Source: Paenibacillus sp. FJAT-26967
Lineage (GTDB): Bacteria; Bacillota; Bacilli; Paenibacillales; NBRC-103111
Direction of reading: 5' to 3'
Assembly: GCF_001541095.1 (NCBI RefSeq)
Contig: NZ_LMXH01000001.1
Coordinates: forward strand, 1,066,048-1,130,047
DNA: 64,000 nt
The notes under the pieces are model-generated. The model saw nothing but the letters and a program-made list of their open reading frames with translations, was not told where the DNA came from and searched no databases. This document shows, piece by piece, positions 26,196 through 37,181 of the stretch (the stretch's first letter is position 1; the number at the start of each line of letters is the position of its first letter). The position numbers and the translations under genes are program-made.

Positions 26196-26224
26196 AAACT
26201 CTGCCTGCGGGAAGGGTTTTTTTG
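26196..26224 (+). terminator. Terminator after rng
   Basis: AACTCT pairs with AGGGTT (one wobble), with two further pairs beyond a mismatch, and a T-run follows. Confidence 0.6.
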
Positions 26225-26329
26225 CGGTCTGTGTTCCGGTGAAATAGGGCATACTGATACAACTATTTGAATAAATGTCATTCTCACGAGAAGAGACGCA
26301 CCATGACATAAGGAAAGAAGAGAGAATGA

Positions 26330-27487
26330 ATGAATCGTAAACTAATTATTCTGCTTGGGATGATCCTGGCTGCCGGTATTAGTCAAGGCATGATCCTGCC
26401 GCTGCTTTCCCTGCTGCTCGAGCAGCAGGGTGTATCGGCTCTGGCTAACAATATGCAGGCTGCAGTTCTATATATCGGGGCGATTTCGGTCGTTTTTGCA
26501 GGAGAACGCCTCATCGGCAAATACGGATACAAGCCGCTTATCGTTGCAGGCTTTATTATGGTCGCGGGAAGTACGCTTACGTTCACACTGGGGTACATGC
26601 CCATACTGTGGCTGCTGCTTCGGTTTTTGATCGGAGCGGGGGACAGCTTAATTCACTATTCTACCCAAACCTGGATGACTGCGATCAGTCCGCCCGACAA
26701 GCGGGGGCGTTACTTGTCCTGGTATGGATTAATGTACGGAGCGGGCTTTGCGATCGGGCCGTTGTTTATTAACCTTCTCGAATTCGGTCAGTGGGTTCCG
26801 TTTGCCGTCACCGGCGTGCTCCTTGCCCTGATCGGTTCCTCGCTTGTTTTTGTGACTAACGAGAAACCTCCGGTCCGGGACCGCACAGGTGCGCATGCCG
26901 TGAAATATCCGGCTGTTTACATGATGATTTGGCTCCCGCTTCTGGGTCCTATGCTGTACGGTATGATGGAAGCTGCGCTCAATGTGAGTTTTCCGATTTA
27001 TGCGGCGGACAAAGGCATTTCTGTCGGCTGGATATCCATTATTCTGCCGTGCTTTGTGGCCGGGAGTCTGCTGTTTAATGTGCCGATCGGTATGTTGAGT
27101 GATAAAATCGGTCCCAATAAGATTATGATGGTTTGCTCCATTCTAGGCGGCTTTACTTTTATCGCGATCCCGTACTTGGCCGTCAATGAAATATCCCTGC
27201 TGATTTTTATCGCTTGCGCGGGAATTTTTGTCGGATCGTTCTTCTCGCTGGGCTTAGCCTATATCGCGGGGGTCTTGCCTCTTACTCTGCTGCCTGCGGG
27301 CAACGTCCTTGCTTCGCTTCATTTTGACGGCGGCAGTCTGGCCGGACCGGCTCTGAGCGGCCTGCTGATGGAATACGTATCGGGAGAGGCGTTGTTCTTT
27401 CTGTTAGGCGGGAGTCTGCTGCTGTTTGCAGTGGCGAGCTTCTTCTACCGGCGGCCCCGGCAAATTGATCTCGGAACAAATAAATAA
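26330..27487 (+). CDS. Major facilitator superfamily transporter
   Basis: A 385-residue protein with twelve membrane helices. The loop between helices 2 and 3 (GERLIGKYGYKPLIV) and its repeat in the second half (GMLSDKIGPNKIMMV) are the MFS signature A regions. It begins MNRKLIILLGMILAAGISQG and probably works as an efflux pump or solute carrier; the substrate is not evident. It lies between the rng terminator and the strong L21 promoter, so it is a single-gene unit in a place where B. subtilis has nothing. The start ATG follows a purine-rich AGGAAAGAAGAGAG. Confidence 0.88.
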   Translation: MNRKLIILLGMILAAGISQGMILPLLSLLLEQQGVSALANNMQAAVLYIGAISVVFAGERLIGKYGYKPLIVAGFIMVAGSTLTFTLGYMPILWLLLRFLIGAGDSLIHYSTQTWMTAISPPDKRGRYLSWYGLMYGAGFAIGPLFINLLEFGQWVPFAVTGVLLALIGSSLVFVTNEKPPVRDRTGAHAVKYPAVYMMIWLPLLGPMLYGMMEAALNVSFPIYAADKGISVGWISIILPCFVAGSLLFNVPIGMLSDKIGPNKIMMVCSILGGFTFIAIPYLAVNEISLLIFIACAGIFVGSFFSLGLAYIAGVLPLTLLPAGNVLASLHFDGGSLAGPALSGLLMEYVSGEALFFLLGGSLLLFAVASFFYRRPRQIDLGTNK

Positions 27488-27493
27488 TAACCG

Positions 27494-27522
27494 TTGCAAT
27501 TGGATATGCCTTTTGCTATAAT
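27494..27522 (+). promoter_or_regulatory. rplU: Strong promoter for the rplU-prp-rpmA operon
   Basis: TTGCAA and TATAAT with a 17-base spacer and an extended -10 (TGCTATAAT). Confidence 0.85.
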
Positions 27523-27528
27523 ATTTTG

Positions 27529-27640
27529 AGTGCGTTGCTTAGGCATGCGCTGTAACCGCACGGATCGGGTTTTACTAAGCACGCGCAGAGGTTCTGCCGA
27601 TGCCGCGTCACCTGGATATTGGCGAGTCTGAGACATGAGG
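27529..27640 (+). ncRNA. L21 ribosomal protein leader
   Basis: A structured 5' leader between the promoter and rplU. GCTTAG (27537-27542) can pair with CTAAGC (27575-27580) in a longer interrupted stem, and GGCAT near 27542 can instead pair with ATGCC near 27602, giving two alternative folds. Position and pattern match the L21 leader motif of Bacillota, thought to bind a ribosomal protein and reduce expression of the operon. The protein ligand is not shown by the sequence. Confidence 0.7.
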
Positions 27641-27652
27641 AGGTGCAACGAA

Positions 27653-27964
27653 ATGTACGCAATTATTGAAACAGGCGGCAAGCAATACAAAGTACAACAA
27701 GGCGATGTTCTTTACATCGAGAAGTTGGAAGCTGGTGCTGGCGATGTGGTTAAATTTGACCGTGTTCTGGCTGTTTCCGGCGACAAAGGTCTCGTTCTGG
27801 GATCCCCAGTCGTGGAAGGTGCTACAGTTTCTGGTAAAGTTGAGAAACAAGGCAAAGGACGCAAAATCATCGTTTACAAGTACAAAGCGAAGAAGAACTA
27901 CCGTCGTAAGCAAGGTCATCGTCAACCGTACACGAAAGTCGTAATCGAGAATATCGAAGCTTAA
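27653..27964 (+). CDS. rplU: 50S ribosomal protein L21
   Basis: A 103-residue ribosomal protein of the large subunit (bL21), starting [14 protein letters not shown], which is the family's typical N-terminus. The C-terminal part is rich in lysine and arginine ([17 protein letters not shown]) for 23S rRNA binding. GAGGAGGTG lies seven bases before the ATG, and codon usage is clearly that of a highly expressed gene. It heads the operon rplU-prp-rpmA under the L21 leader. Confidence 0.99.
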   Translation: MYAIIETGGKQYKVQQGDVLYIEKLEAGAGDVVKFDRVLAVSGDKGLVLGSPVVEGATVSGKVEKQGKGRKIIVYKYKAKKNYRRKQGHRQPYTKVVIENIEA

Positions 27965-27976
27965 GAGGCCGACAAG

Positions 27977-28324
27977 ATGATCCACGTTACGATTTTTAGA
28001 CGGTCTCAAGAAGACCAAGCCATTGAAGCTTACCAAGTCGAAGGACATGCGGAATTCGACGTTCCCGGCAAAGACCTCGTCTGCGCCGCGGTATCGGCCA
28101 TTACGGTCGGGACGGTCAACTCGGTGGAGTCGTTAACTGGTGTTGTTGCAGGGACGGAGATGGAGAAGGGCTGGCTTGATGTTATCCTGCCTCTTGATCT
28201 TGAACCGGGTTCAATGGCACAGGTGCAGCTGATTCTGGAATCGATGATCGTGATGCTTCAGACTATCGCAGTTAATTACAGTGAATATATAGCCATTCAT
28301 ACAACCTATAATGAAGGAGGTTGA
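27977..28324 (+). CDS. prp: Ribosomal-processing cysteine protease Prp
   Basis: A 115-residue cysteine protease (YsxB family) that removes the N-terminal extension of ribosomal protein L27. The catalytic pair is H24 in EGHAEF and C36 in DLVCAAVSA. It lies between rplU and rpmA as in other Bacillota. The adjacent L27 has the matching extension with a LQLFASKKG cleavage region, so the protease-substrate pair is complete. The prp stop overlaps the SD region of rpmA and translation is probably coupled. Confidence 0.96.
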   Translation: MIHVTIFRRSQEDQAIEAYQVEGHAEFDVPGKDLVCAAVSAITVGTVNSVESLTGVVAGTEMEKGWLDVILPLDLEPGSMAQVQLILESMIVMLQTIAVNYSEYIAIHTTYNEGG

Positions 28325-28329
28325 CATCT

Positions 28330-28641
28330 ATGTTGAATTTGGATCTTCAGCTGTTCGCATCCAAGAAGGGTGTAGGTTCCACAAAGAACGGTCGTGACAG
28401 TATCGCAAAACGCCTTGGCGTTAAGCGTGCAGACGGTCAAACAGTTACTGCAGGCAGCATTCTCGTACGCCAACGCGGAACGAAAATTCACCCAGGTAAC
28501 AATGTCGGCATCGGTTCCGATGACACATTGTTTGCTAAAGTGGAAGGCGTTGTGAAGTTCGAGCGTTGGGGACGTGATCGTAAGAAAGTTAGCGTATACC
28601 CACACGAAGTTGCTCCTGTAGCAGCTACTGTAGAAGCGTAA
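28330..28641 (+). CDS. rpmA: 50S ribosomal protein L27 (pre-protein)
   Basis: A 103-residue bL27 precursor. The first nine or so residues (MLNLDLQLF) are the extension cleaved by Prp, leaving the flexible [15 protein letters not shown] tail that reaches the peptidyl transferase centre. The rest follows the family ([25 protein letters not shown]). AAGGAGG lies nine bases before the ATG. Failure to remove the extension is lethal in Staphylococcus aureus; the same design is expected here. A hairpin terminator follows. Confidence 0.99.
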   Translation: MLNLDLQLFASKKGVGSTKNGRDSIAKRLGVKRADGQTVTAGSILVRQRGTKIHPGNNVGIGSDDTLFAKVEGVVKFERWGRDRKKVSVYPHEVAPVAATVEA

Positions 28642-28661
28642 GAATAGATTCATGCATGTAC

Positions 28662-28702
28662 AGCCCTGGCGACGTAATGTTTGCTGGGGCTTTCTTTCTT
28701 TT
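28662..28702 (+). terminator. Terminator after rpmA
   Basis: AGCCCTGGC pairs with GCTGGGGCT (two wobbles), followed by a T-rich tail. Confidence 0.8.
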
Positions 28703-28749
28703 ATCGGGCTCTTCAGATACATATGCGACTGTTTAGTCCGCTGCGCCGG

Positions 28750-28778
28750 ATGAGTTTTGCGGCCGGAGATGGTATAAT
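28750..28778 (+). promoter_or_regulatory. spo0B: Extended -10 promoter for spo0B-obg
   Basis: TATAAT at 28773-28778 in the context TGGTATAAT, an extended -10; the -35 is weak. Confidence 0.55.
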
Positions 28779-28815
28779 GTGCTAACGGAATGTTAGAAAC
28801 GGAGCGTATGCGTAA

Positions 28816-30902
<2,087 letters not shown>

Positions 30903-30906
30903 AATA

Positions 30907-30957
30907 AAAGAAGATCCCCTGCCCGAAAGTAAAGCGGGCAGAGGATCTTCTTTTTTT
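30907..30957. terminator. Bidirectional terminator between obg and the aldehyde dehydrogenase
   Basis: AAAGAAGATCCCCTGCCCG pairs with its complement at 30935-30953 (19 base pairs, one mismatch), with T-rich flanks on both strands. Confidence 0.9.
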
Positions 30958-31005
30958 GTTTTGCGAGCACATCCGGGCTGGGTTGCCCGAAATGCCCTCG
31001 GGAGG

Positions 31006-32376
31006 CTATTTATATACGCTTTTGAGACGTTTTAAAGCGTTCTTTGCATTGGGATAACGGAATGGAAGGTCGAAGCGGCTCGTTTGTTTCAGCACGCTTT
31101 TACGGTGAGAGAAGGCATCGAAGCTCCCTTTGCCGTGGTACCCGCCCATTCCGCTTTCACCCACACCGCCGAAAGGCAGGTAAGGACTCACAATGTGCAT
31201 AATGGTGTCATTGATGCAGCCTCCGCCGAATGAGACGGAATCGATAACACGCTGCTGCACGTTCTCCGATTCGGAGAAAACATAGAGGGCCAGTGGCTTG
31301 GGCCGCGCATTGATTTCCCGGATGGCTTCGCCCAGATCCCCGTATGAAAGGATGGGCAGAATGGGACCGAAGATTTCCTCCTGCATGACAGGTTCGTCCC
31401 AATGTACGGCGTCCAGGAAGGTAGGCGCAATCCGGTGGGCGTTCTCGTCCGTTTGTCCGCCATAAATAAGGTGCCCGGACTTCATCAGTCCCTGGAGACG
31501 GTTGAAGTGCTTCTCGTTAATGATCTTCGCATAGCCGCTGTCCGCTGCCAGCGGGTCCTTGAAAAAGTCAGCAACGAACACTTTCATTTGCTCGACCAGC
31601 TGCTCCTTTACACTTTCGTGTACATATAAGTAGTCCGGTGCGATACAGGTCTGGCCTGCGTTGAGGAACTTGCCCCAGACGATTCGTTTGGCCGCATGCT
31701 TCAGATTTGCATCCTCATGAACGATACAGGGGCTTTTGCCGCCGAGTTCAAGAGTAACGGGAGTCAGATGCTTAGCGGCGGCTTCCATCACAATACGCCC
31801 GACATTTACACTGCCGGTAAAGAAGATTTTATCAAAATCAACGGCAAGCAGCTCGTTGCTGGTCTCGACTCCGCCCTCTGCGACGGCAATATAGTGGTCG
31901 TCGAAAGTCCCGGACAATAGGCGGGCAAGAAGCGCGGAAGTATGCGGTGCCAGCTCGGAAGGTTTCAAGATTGCGCAGTTTCCTGCTGATATCGCTCCGA
32001 TCAGCGGCGCCAGTGCCAACTGAAACGGATAGTTCCACGGTGCAATAATAAGGGTGACGCCATATGGCTCGGCATAAATCCGGCTTTTGGAACCAAAATG
32101 CGTAATGGGTGTGCGGACACGCTGCGGTTTGCTCCAGCGGCGGAGATTTTTGCTCACATGATTAATTTCTTCCAATAAGATTCCGATTTCCGTTGCAAAA
32201 GCCTCAAAATCGGATTTGCCGAGATCAAGCCGGAGCGCCTCAATAATAGAGGCTTCACTGGTTTTGATCATGTCTTTCAGTTTACTGAGCTGATCCAGGC
32301 GGTAATGAAGCGGCTTGGTGGCGCCCGTTTCGAAGAAGAGACGCTGTCTGCCATGAAGAGTTGAAACGCTTAACAA
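31006..32376 (-). CDS. Aldehyde dehydrogenase, YwdH-like
   Basis: A 456-residue NAD(P)-dependent aldehyde dehydrogenase. The catalytic cysteine is C244 in NAGQTCIAPDY and the general base E210 in TLELGGKSP; the nucleotide site is FFTGSVNVGR. The shape (APWNYPFQL and the C-terminal GMGGYHGKGSFDAFSHRKSV segment) matches the short-form class 3 type, including B. subtilis YwdH and enzymes for long-chain or aromatic aldehydes. I start at a TTG six bases after GAAAGGAAGGG; the ATG 13 codons earlier lies upstream of that SD. It is a single gene on the minus strand, interrupting the spo0B-obg-pheB order seen in B. subtilis. The physiological aldehyde is unknown. Confidence 0.93.
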   Translation of the reverse strand: MLSVSTLHGRQRLFFETGATKPLHYRLDQLSKLKDMIKTSEASIIEALRLDLGKSDFEAFATEIGILLEEINHVSKNLRRWSKPQRVRTPITHFGSKSRIYAEPYGVTLIIAPWNYPFQLALAPLIGAISAGNCAILKPSELAPHTSALLARLLSGTFDDHYIAVAEGGVETSNELLAVDFDKIFFTGSVNVGRIVMEAAAKHLTPVTLELGGKSPCIVHEDANLKHAAKRIVWGKFLNAGQTCIAPDYLYVHESVKEQLVEQMKVFVADFFKDPLAADSGYAKIINEKHFNRLQGLMKSGHLIYGGQTDENAHRIAPTFLDAVHWDEPVMQEEIFGPILPILSYGDLGEAIREINARPKPLALYVFSESENVQQRVIDSVSFGGGCINDTIMHIVSPYLPFGGVGESGMGGYHGKGSFDAFSHRKSVLKQTSRFDLPFRYPNAKNALKRLKSVYK

Positions 32377-32456
32377 ATGAATCCCTTCCTTTCTGGGAGC
32401 AACAGGCATTAGCATGGATGTACTCGCTTCTATATAAGATATTTCCGCAAACAGGA

Positions 32457-32963
32457 CTAAACAAGATTGGGGTCAAGCAGTGGAGTCCAGCTTACCGAGG
32501 GGTCTCCGTTCTTGTCCCTTGTTGAAGTTCCGACCCAGGGGTGAGGGGTATCCCCATGGACTAAATAATGGTCGAGTGCAAACTGGAAAATAAAAGGGAG
32601 GTTGCGGTTCATGATTTCATGGTGCGGAATCCAGTGAAGATCTCCTTCAGCCGTTGTAATCCTTGGAGTTATATCGGTCTGTCCGACATAAATAAACTGC
32701 TGCCGGATCTCTTGTTCTTTTAACCGCATCAGAATGTATTGTAAGCGCAAACCGGATATCTCATGCCCGGCAATACCGGTTTCTTCTTCAATTTCCCGCA
32801 AGCATGCTGCACGGGGCAGGGCCATTTCGCAGGCCTCCAGATGTCCGCCCACCGCAGCCCACATACCTGGTGAGAGCGTGCGGTTCATGGATCTTTTCAT
32901 CATCAGCAGGTCGCCCCGGGAATTGAAAAGCAGCGCGGCCGATATCAATCTCAGAGTAATCAT
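32457..32963 (-). CDS. Nudix hydrolase
   Basis: A 168-residue Nudix hydrolase beginning MITLRLISAALLFN. The Nudix box is GHLEACE...REIEEETGI at residues 40-64, but nine residues separate the first glutamate from REIEEE instead of seven; some subfamilies with an NDP/MALP-type insert share this. It probably cleaves a nucleoside diphosphate derivative or oxidised nucleotide. GGGAGG precedes the ATG with long spacing (about 11 bases). It lies upstream of the aldehyde dehydrogenase on the same strand, 80 bases apart, so a shared transcript is possible. Confidence 0.87.
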   Translation of the reverse strand: MITLRLISAALLFNSRGDLLMMKRSMNRTLSPGMWAAVGGHLEACEMALPRAACLREIEEETGIAGHEISGLRLQYILMRLKEQEIRQQFIYVGQTDITPRITTAEGDLHWIPHHEIMNRNLPFIFQFALDHYLVHGDTPHPWVGTSTRDKNGDPSVSWTPLLDPNLV

Positions 32964-33133
32964 CTTGACGTACGCCTCCCTTGCTGAATTTAGCTTACCA
33001 TACGGTTGAAAAGGTGCGCAAACAGCTGGGTGGAGCGGATATTGGGCATTGCCGTTCCATGAAAACCCATTCTTGTACCCAGCCCATTTTGAATATCGCG
33101 CACAACTTGTTTCCCTGTACGGGTATTTTCCTA

Positions 33134-33163
33134 TTGCCGAAATTTGACGACATGAAGTATAAT
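33134..33163 (+). promoter_or_regulatory. pheB: Probable promoter of the pheB-hom-thrCB-pheA operon
   Basis: TTGCCG and TATAAT with an 18-base spacer, about 48 bases before the pheB start. Confidence 0.65.
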
Positions 33164-33210
33164 GTCCTCTATAGAAGAACATACGTCTTTCTGGAAAGGA
33201 CGGACTTTCT

Positions 33211-33681
33211 GTGGAGCCTAAACAGACATATATTAGCGAGTCCGGCTTTTATCTCGTCAATGAGCAGATTTTACCGGAAGGCATTCTCAAAACCGTACAG
33301 GCCAAAGAACTGCTGGCGCGGGGAGAAGTAAGGACCATTCACGAAGCGGTCGAACAAGTAGGGCTGAGCCGGAGTGCTTTCTATAAGTATAAAGATGGCG
33401 TCTTTCCTCTTAATAAGCTCGATAAGGAACGGATTGTGACGATCTCTATGGATTTGGAGCACCGTTCGGGCATTTTGTCGAAAGTGCTGGGCCTGATTGC
33501 GGGGCAGGAAGGCAATGTGCTGACGATCAATCAGAGTATTCCGCTTCAGGGCATGGCTAACGTGGTGATTTCAGTCGAAACTTCGCTAATGGGTGATAAA
33601 GCCAAAGAACTGCTTACACTGATTGAAACGCAAGACGGGGTCAAAAGAGCCGCTGTTATCGGGCAAGGAAGTTCAATGTAA
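33211..33681 (+). CDS. pheB: ACT-domain protein PheB
   Basis: A 156-residue UPF0735-type protein. The N-terminal half holds a helix-turn-helix-like stretch (TIHEAVEQVGLSRSAFYKYKD), and residues 75-156 form an ACT domain (VTISMDLEHRSGILSKVLG), which in other proteins binds amino acids. In B. subtilis it lies beside pheA; here homoserine and threonine genes sit between. It may sense phenylalanine or threonine and regulate the operon, but that has not been proven for the family. The GTG start has AAAGGA ten bases upstream. Confidence 0.9.
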   Translation: MEPKQTYISESGFYLVNEQILPEGILKTVQAKELLARGEVRTIHEAVEQVGLSRSAFYKYKDGVFPLNKLDKERIVTISMDLEHRSGILSKVLGLIAGQEGNVLTINQSIPLQGMANVVISVETSLMGDKAKELLTLIETQDGVKRAAVIGQGSSM

Positions 33682-33731
33682 CCAACGGAATTTGTGAAAA
33701 ATCAGACGGCATACAGGAGGCAGGATACAGG

Positions 33732-35018
33732 ATGAAACCGATTAAAATAGGATTATTGGGGCTAGGAACGGTAGGTACAGGTGTCGTTAGAATTGTCGAA
33801 GGGCACAGCGAGGATTTGGAAAGACAGACAGGCTCTCCGATTATCGTAGAAAAAGTGCTGGTTCAGGATGTCAGCAAGCTGCGTTCCGTACCGATTGACC
33901 CGGATAAAATGACGGATCAGCCGGATGATATCATCCGCAATCCGGAGATTGACGTTGTCGTCGAAGTGATGGGCGGCGTGGAGCAGACGAAGGGTTACAT
34001 TCTGGAAGCTCTGGAGCAGGGCAAGCATGTGGTCACGGCCAATAAGGATCTGATGGCTTTGCATGGCCCCGAAATTCTGGCAAAAGCGGCTGAAAAAGGC
34101 TGCGATGTATTCTATGAAGCAAGCGTGGCCGGCGGAATCCCGATTATTCGTACGCTGATCGAAGGCTTCTCCTCCGACCGCATTACGAAGATCATGGGGA
34201 TTGTGAACGGAACGACCAATTATATTCTGAGCAAGATGAGCCAGGAAGGTGCGGCTTATGCGGATGTACTCAAAGAAGCGCAAGGACTCGGCTATGCGGA
34301 GTCGGACCCTACGTCCGACGTGGAAGGACTGGATGCGGCGCGCAAGATGACCATCTTGTCTACACTGGGCTTCCATTCGGAAGTTGCACTCGCCGATGTC
34401 AAGGTACGCGGCATCTCCAAAGTGAGCAAGGAAGATATCCAGTACGGCAAAAAACTCGGTTACGAGGTTAAGCTGCTGGGAATTGCGGAGCGCAATGACG
34501 ATCATATCTCCGTATCCGTCGAACCTACCATGGTCAAAACCTCACATCCGCTTGCTTCTGTCAACGGCGTGTTTAATGCGGTTTATGTGTACGGGGAAGC
34601 GGTCGGCGAGACGATGTTCTACGGACCCGGCGCAGGCGAGATGCCTACGGCGACTTCCATCGTAGCGGATCTGGTTGCGGTGGTGCGCAACATGAACCTG
34701 GGCGTGAACGGGCAGCGCGGCTCAGCGCCGTACCGGGTGAAGAAGCTGGCGGCAGCCGAGCAGATTTCTTCGAAATATTTTGTTCTTCTCCATGTGGAGG
34801 ATAAGGCGGGCGTTCTGGCGCAGATCACCCAAATTTTCGCCAAGCATGAAGTGAGTCTGGAGTCGGTCTTCCAGCATCCCAATGAGACGAATCCTAAAGC
34901 GGAAATCATCATTATCACACATGATGCCAATCAGGCCAGGATGAATGACGTACTCGCTGAGTTCGACCGCCTGGATGTCATCCAGACTATCAAAAGCGTC
35001 TACCGGGTAGAAGGCTGA
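33732..35018 (+). CDS. hom: Homoserine dehydrogenase
   Basis: A 428-residue NAD(P)H-dependent enzyme converting aspartate semialdehyde to homoserine, the branch point to threonine and methionine. The N-terminal Rossmann motif is GLLGLGTVGTGVV; the catalytic core shows GIVNGTTNYILS and SDPTSDVEGLDAA. The C-terminal ACT domain (LLHVEDKAGVLAQITQIF) suggests threonine feedback. The SD is AGGAGG. It is the second gene of the operon, 50 bases after pheB, and leads thrC and thrB. Confidence 0.98.
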   Translation: MKPIKIGLLGLGTVGTGVVRIVEGHSEDLERQTGSPIIVEKVLVQDVSKLRSVPIDPDKMTDQPDDIIRNPEIDVVVEVMGGVEQTKGYILEALEQGKHVVTANKDLMALHGPEILAKAAEKGCDVFYEASVAGGIPIIRTLIEGFSSDRITKIMGIVNGTTNYILSKMSQEGAAYADVLKEAQGLGYAESDPTSDVEGLDAARKMTILSTLGFHSEVALADVKVRGISKVSKEDIQYGKKLGYEVKLLGIAERNDDHISVSVEPTMVKTSHPLASVNGVFNAVYVYGEAVGETMFYGPGAGEMPTATSIVADLVAVVRNMNLGVNGQRGSAPYRVKKLAAAEQISSKYFVLLHVEDKAGVLAQITQIFAKHEVSLESVFQHPNETNPKAEIIIITHDANQARMNDVLAEFDRLDVIQTIKSVYRVEG

Positions 35019-35033
35019 CAGGAACCGGATCAC

Positions 35034-35080
35034 GGAGATCCCGCTTCTGCTGCGGGACTCCTTTGCTGACAGCATGTCAG
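35034..35080 (+). other. Two hairpins in the hom-thrC spacer
   Basis: GGAGATCCCGC pairs with GCGGGACTCC (one mismatch) and CTGACA with TGTCAG (three-base loop). No strong T-run follows, so they may tune expression of thrC or stabilise mRNA rather than end transcription. Confidence 0.45.
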
Positions 35081-35146
35081 GAGCATGGATAGAATCGGAA
35101 CCGAATCAACGTAATTTAACTATTTAGAAAAGAGGCCGTAACGAAT

Positions 35147-36217
35147 ATGAGATATATGGGCTTGCTGCATCAATATAAATCGTACCTGCCGATCACAGAT
35201 CAGACTCCGATGCTTACACTGCACGAAGGGAATACACCGCTAATCCGTGCGGAAAAATTGTCCGAGGAGCTGGGACTTGACCTGTATGTCAAATACGAAG
35301 GTCTGAACCCGACGGGATCTTTTAAAGACCGCGGCATGGTAATGGCTGTCGCCAAAGCAATGGAGGAAGGCAGCAACACCATTATGTGCGCGTCTACAGG
35401 TAACACCTCGGCAGCCGCAGCCGCATATGCTGCACGCGGGGGATTAAACTGCATCGTGCTGATTCCGAACAACAATATTGCGCTGGGCAAACTTGCCCAA
35501 GCTATCATTTACGGCGCGAAAGTCATCGCCATTGAAGGAAACTTCGACCGTGCGCTTGAGATTGTCCGTGAAATTACGGCCAAGCAGCCGATTACACTCG
35601 TGAATTCCGTGAATCCGTACCGGATTGAAGGACAGAAGACGGCCGCTTTTGAAGTATGCGACCAGCTCGGCCATGCGCCGGATTACCTGGCTATCCCGGT
35701 AGGGAATGCGGGTAACATCACCGCTTACTGGAAAGGCTTCAAGGAATATCAGGCGGCAGGCAAATCCGCATCCCTGCCCAAAATGATCGGCTTCGAAGCA
35801 GAAGGCGCCATGGCGATCGTCAAAGGCGAACCGATCCTCAATCCGGAGACGGTTGCGACGGCCATCCGCATCGGCAATCCGGCCAGCTGGAGCGGAGCGG
35901 TTAACGCGGCGAACGAGTCCGGCGGGCAGATTAATTACGTCACGGACGAAGAAATTCTGTCTGCTTACCGGAAGCTGGCTTCGCTAGAAGGGATCTTCGC
36001 TGAACCGGCTTCCGCGGCATCGCTGGCTGGCGTCATCAAGCTGAAGAAGGAAGGCCACTTCCAGAAGGGCCAATCGGTCGTCTGCGTGCTGACGGGCAAC
36101 GGCCTCAAGGACCCTCACAATGCGATTCAAAGCGTGAAAGGGGATCCTTTCGTTGTCGAGGATTCGGAAGCTGCGGTTATGGATGCCATCCGCCGGCTTG
36201 AGCAGGTGGGCAGCTAA
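35147..36217 (+). CDS. thrC: Threonine synthase
   Basis: A 356-residue PLP enzyme making threonine from O-phosphohomoserine. The Schiff-base lysine is K60 in [10 protein letters not shown] and the phosphate loop is [10 protein letters not shown]. The start [15 protein letters not shown] and the length match the Bacillus form. The TAA stop overlaps the thrB ATG by one base, so the two are coupled. Confidence 0.98.
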   Translation: MRYMGLLHQYKSYLPITDQTPMLTLHEGNTPLIRAEKLSEELGLDLYVKYEGLNPTGSFKDRGMVMAVAKAMEEGSNTIMCASTGNTSAAAAAYAARGGLNCIVLIPNNNIALGKLAQAIIYGAKVIAIEGNFDRALEIVREITAKQPITLVNSVNPYRIEGQKTAAFEVCDQLGHAPDYLAIPVGNAGNITAYWKGFKEYQAAGKSASLPKMIGFEAEGAMAIVKGEPILNPETVATAIRIGNPASWSGAVNAANESGGQINYVTDEEILSAYRKLASLEGIFAEPASAASLAGVIKLKKEGHFQKGQSVVCVLTGNGLKDPHNAIQSVKGDPFVVEDSEAAVMDAIRRLEQVGS

Positions 36218-37179
36218 TGCCGGCGGGTGCTGTTCGCGTCCGCGTACCGGCAAGTACGGCTAATCTGGGTCCGGGATTTGATGCGCTGGGGATGGCGCTC
36301 AATTTGTACGCCCGGATTGAGATGGCTGCTGCGGAGCAGACACAAATCGAGCTGCTCGGCACCAACATGCAGGGAATTCCGACCGACAAGACCAATTTGA
36401 TCTACAAAGTCGCCCGTATGCTTTACGATGAAGCGGGTATAAGCATGCCGGAGCTGAGCATCCGCATGGACAGCGAGATTCCGCTGACGCGCGGACTCGG
36501 CAGCAGCGCTTCGGCCATTGTCGGCGCACTGGCAGCCGCCAATGCGCTGAGCGGCGCCGCTCTCCCGCCGGAGGAGCTTTTCCGCCTCGCGTCCAGCCTG
36601 GAGAAGCATCCGGACAACGTGGGCGCGTCGTTGTTCGGCGGCATCATCGCCGCCTATTGGGACGGCAACGAGGCGAAGCATGTCCGGATCGAGCCGCACG
36701 AGCGGCTGGAGGCGCTGGTCGCCGTACCGGCGTTCCAGCTCTCCACGGAGCATGCGCGGGGCGTGCTGCCTTCCGAGGTGCCGATGAAGGATGCCGTCTA
36801 CAACATCGGCCACACGGCTGTGCTGGTGGCTGCGCTGGCCGCAGGTGATCTCGGTATGATCCGTCATGCCATGAAGGACGCATTGCACCAGCCGTATCGC
36901 GCGGCCCTGGTGCCCGGCATGGAGAAGGTGCTGCGCGAAGCCGCCGATCACGGCGCGCTGGGTGCGGCGCTGAGCGGAGCGGGACCGACGCTGATCGCGT
37001 TTGCAGACGGTCAGGAAGGCCGTAAGGAGGAACTGGAGACATTCCTCCGGGAGACTTTCCTTGCAGAGGGAATCGAAGCCGATACACGGTGGCTGAAGCC
37101 GTCGGGAGAAGGAGTTCGAGTCTGGACGATGCAGGGCGGAGAACCCGCTTTCGAACAATTCGCGGAAGGAGCGGAATAG
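36217..37179 (+). CDS. thrB: Homoserine kinase
   Basis: A 320-residue GHMP kinase that phosphorylates homoserine before threonine synthase. Motifs are VRVPASTANLGPGFDALG near the N-terminus, the ATP loop PLTRGLGSSASAIVGA and ALSGAGPTLIAF near the C-terminus. The central part has high GC and a slightly different codon usage from thrC. The ATG shares one base with the thrC stop; the SD would be within the end of thrC. Between thrB and pheA only two bases remain. Confidence 0.97.
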   Translation: MPAGAVRVRVPASTANLGPGFDALGMALNLYARIEMAAAEQTQIELLGTNMQGIPTDKTNLIYKVARMLYDEAGISMPELSIRMDSEIPLTRGLGSSASAIVGALAAANALSGAALPPEELFRLASSLEKHPDNVGASLFGGIIAAYWDGNEAKHVRIEPHERLEALVAVPAFQLSTEHARGVLPSEVPMKDAVYNIGHTAVLVAALAAGDLGMIRHAMKDALHQPYRAALVPGMEKVLREAADHGALGAALSGAGPTLIAFADGQEGRKEELETFLRETFLAEGIEADTRWLKPSGEGVRVWTMQGGEPAFEQFAEGAE

Positions 37180-37181
37180 CC

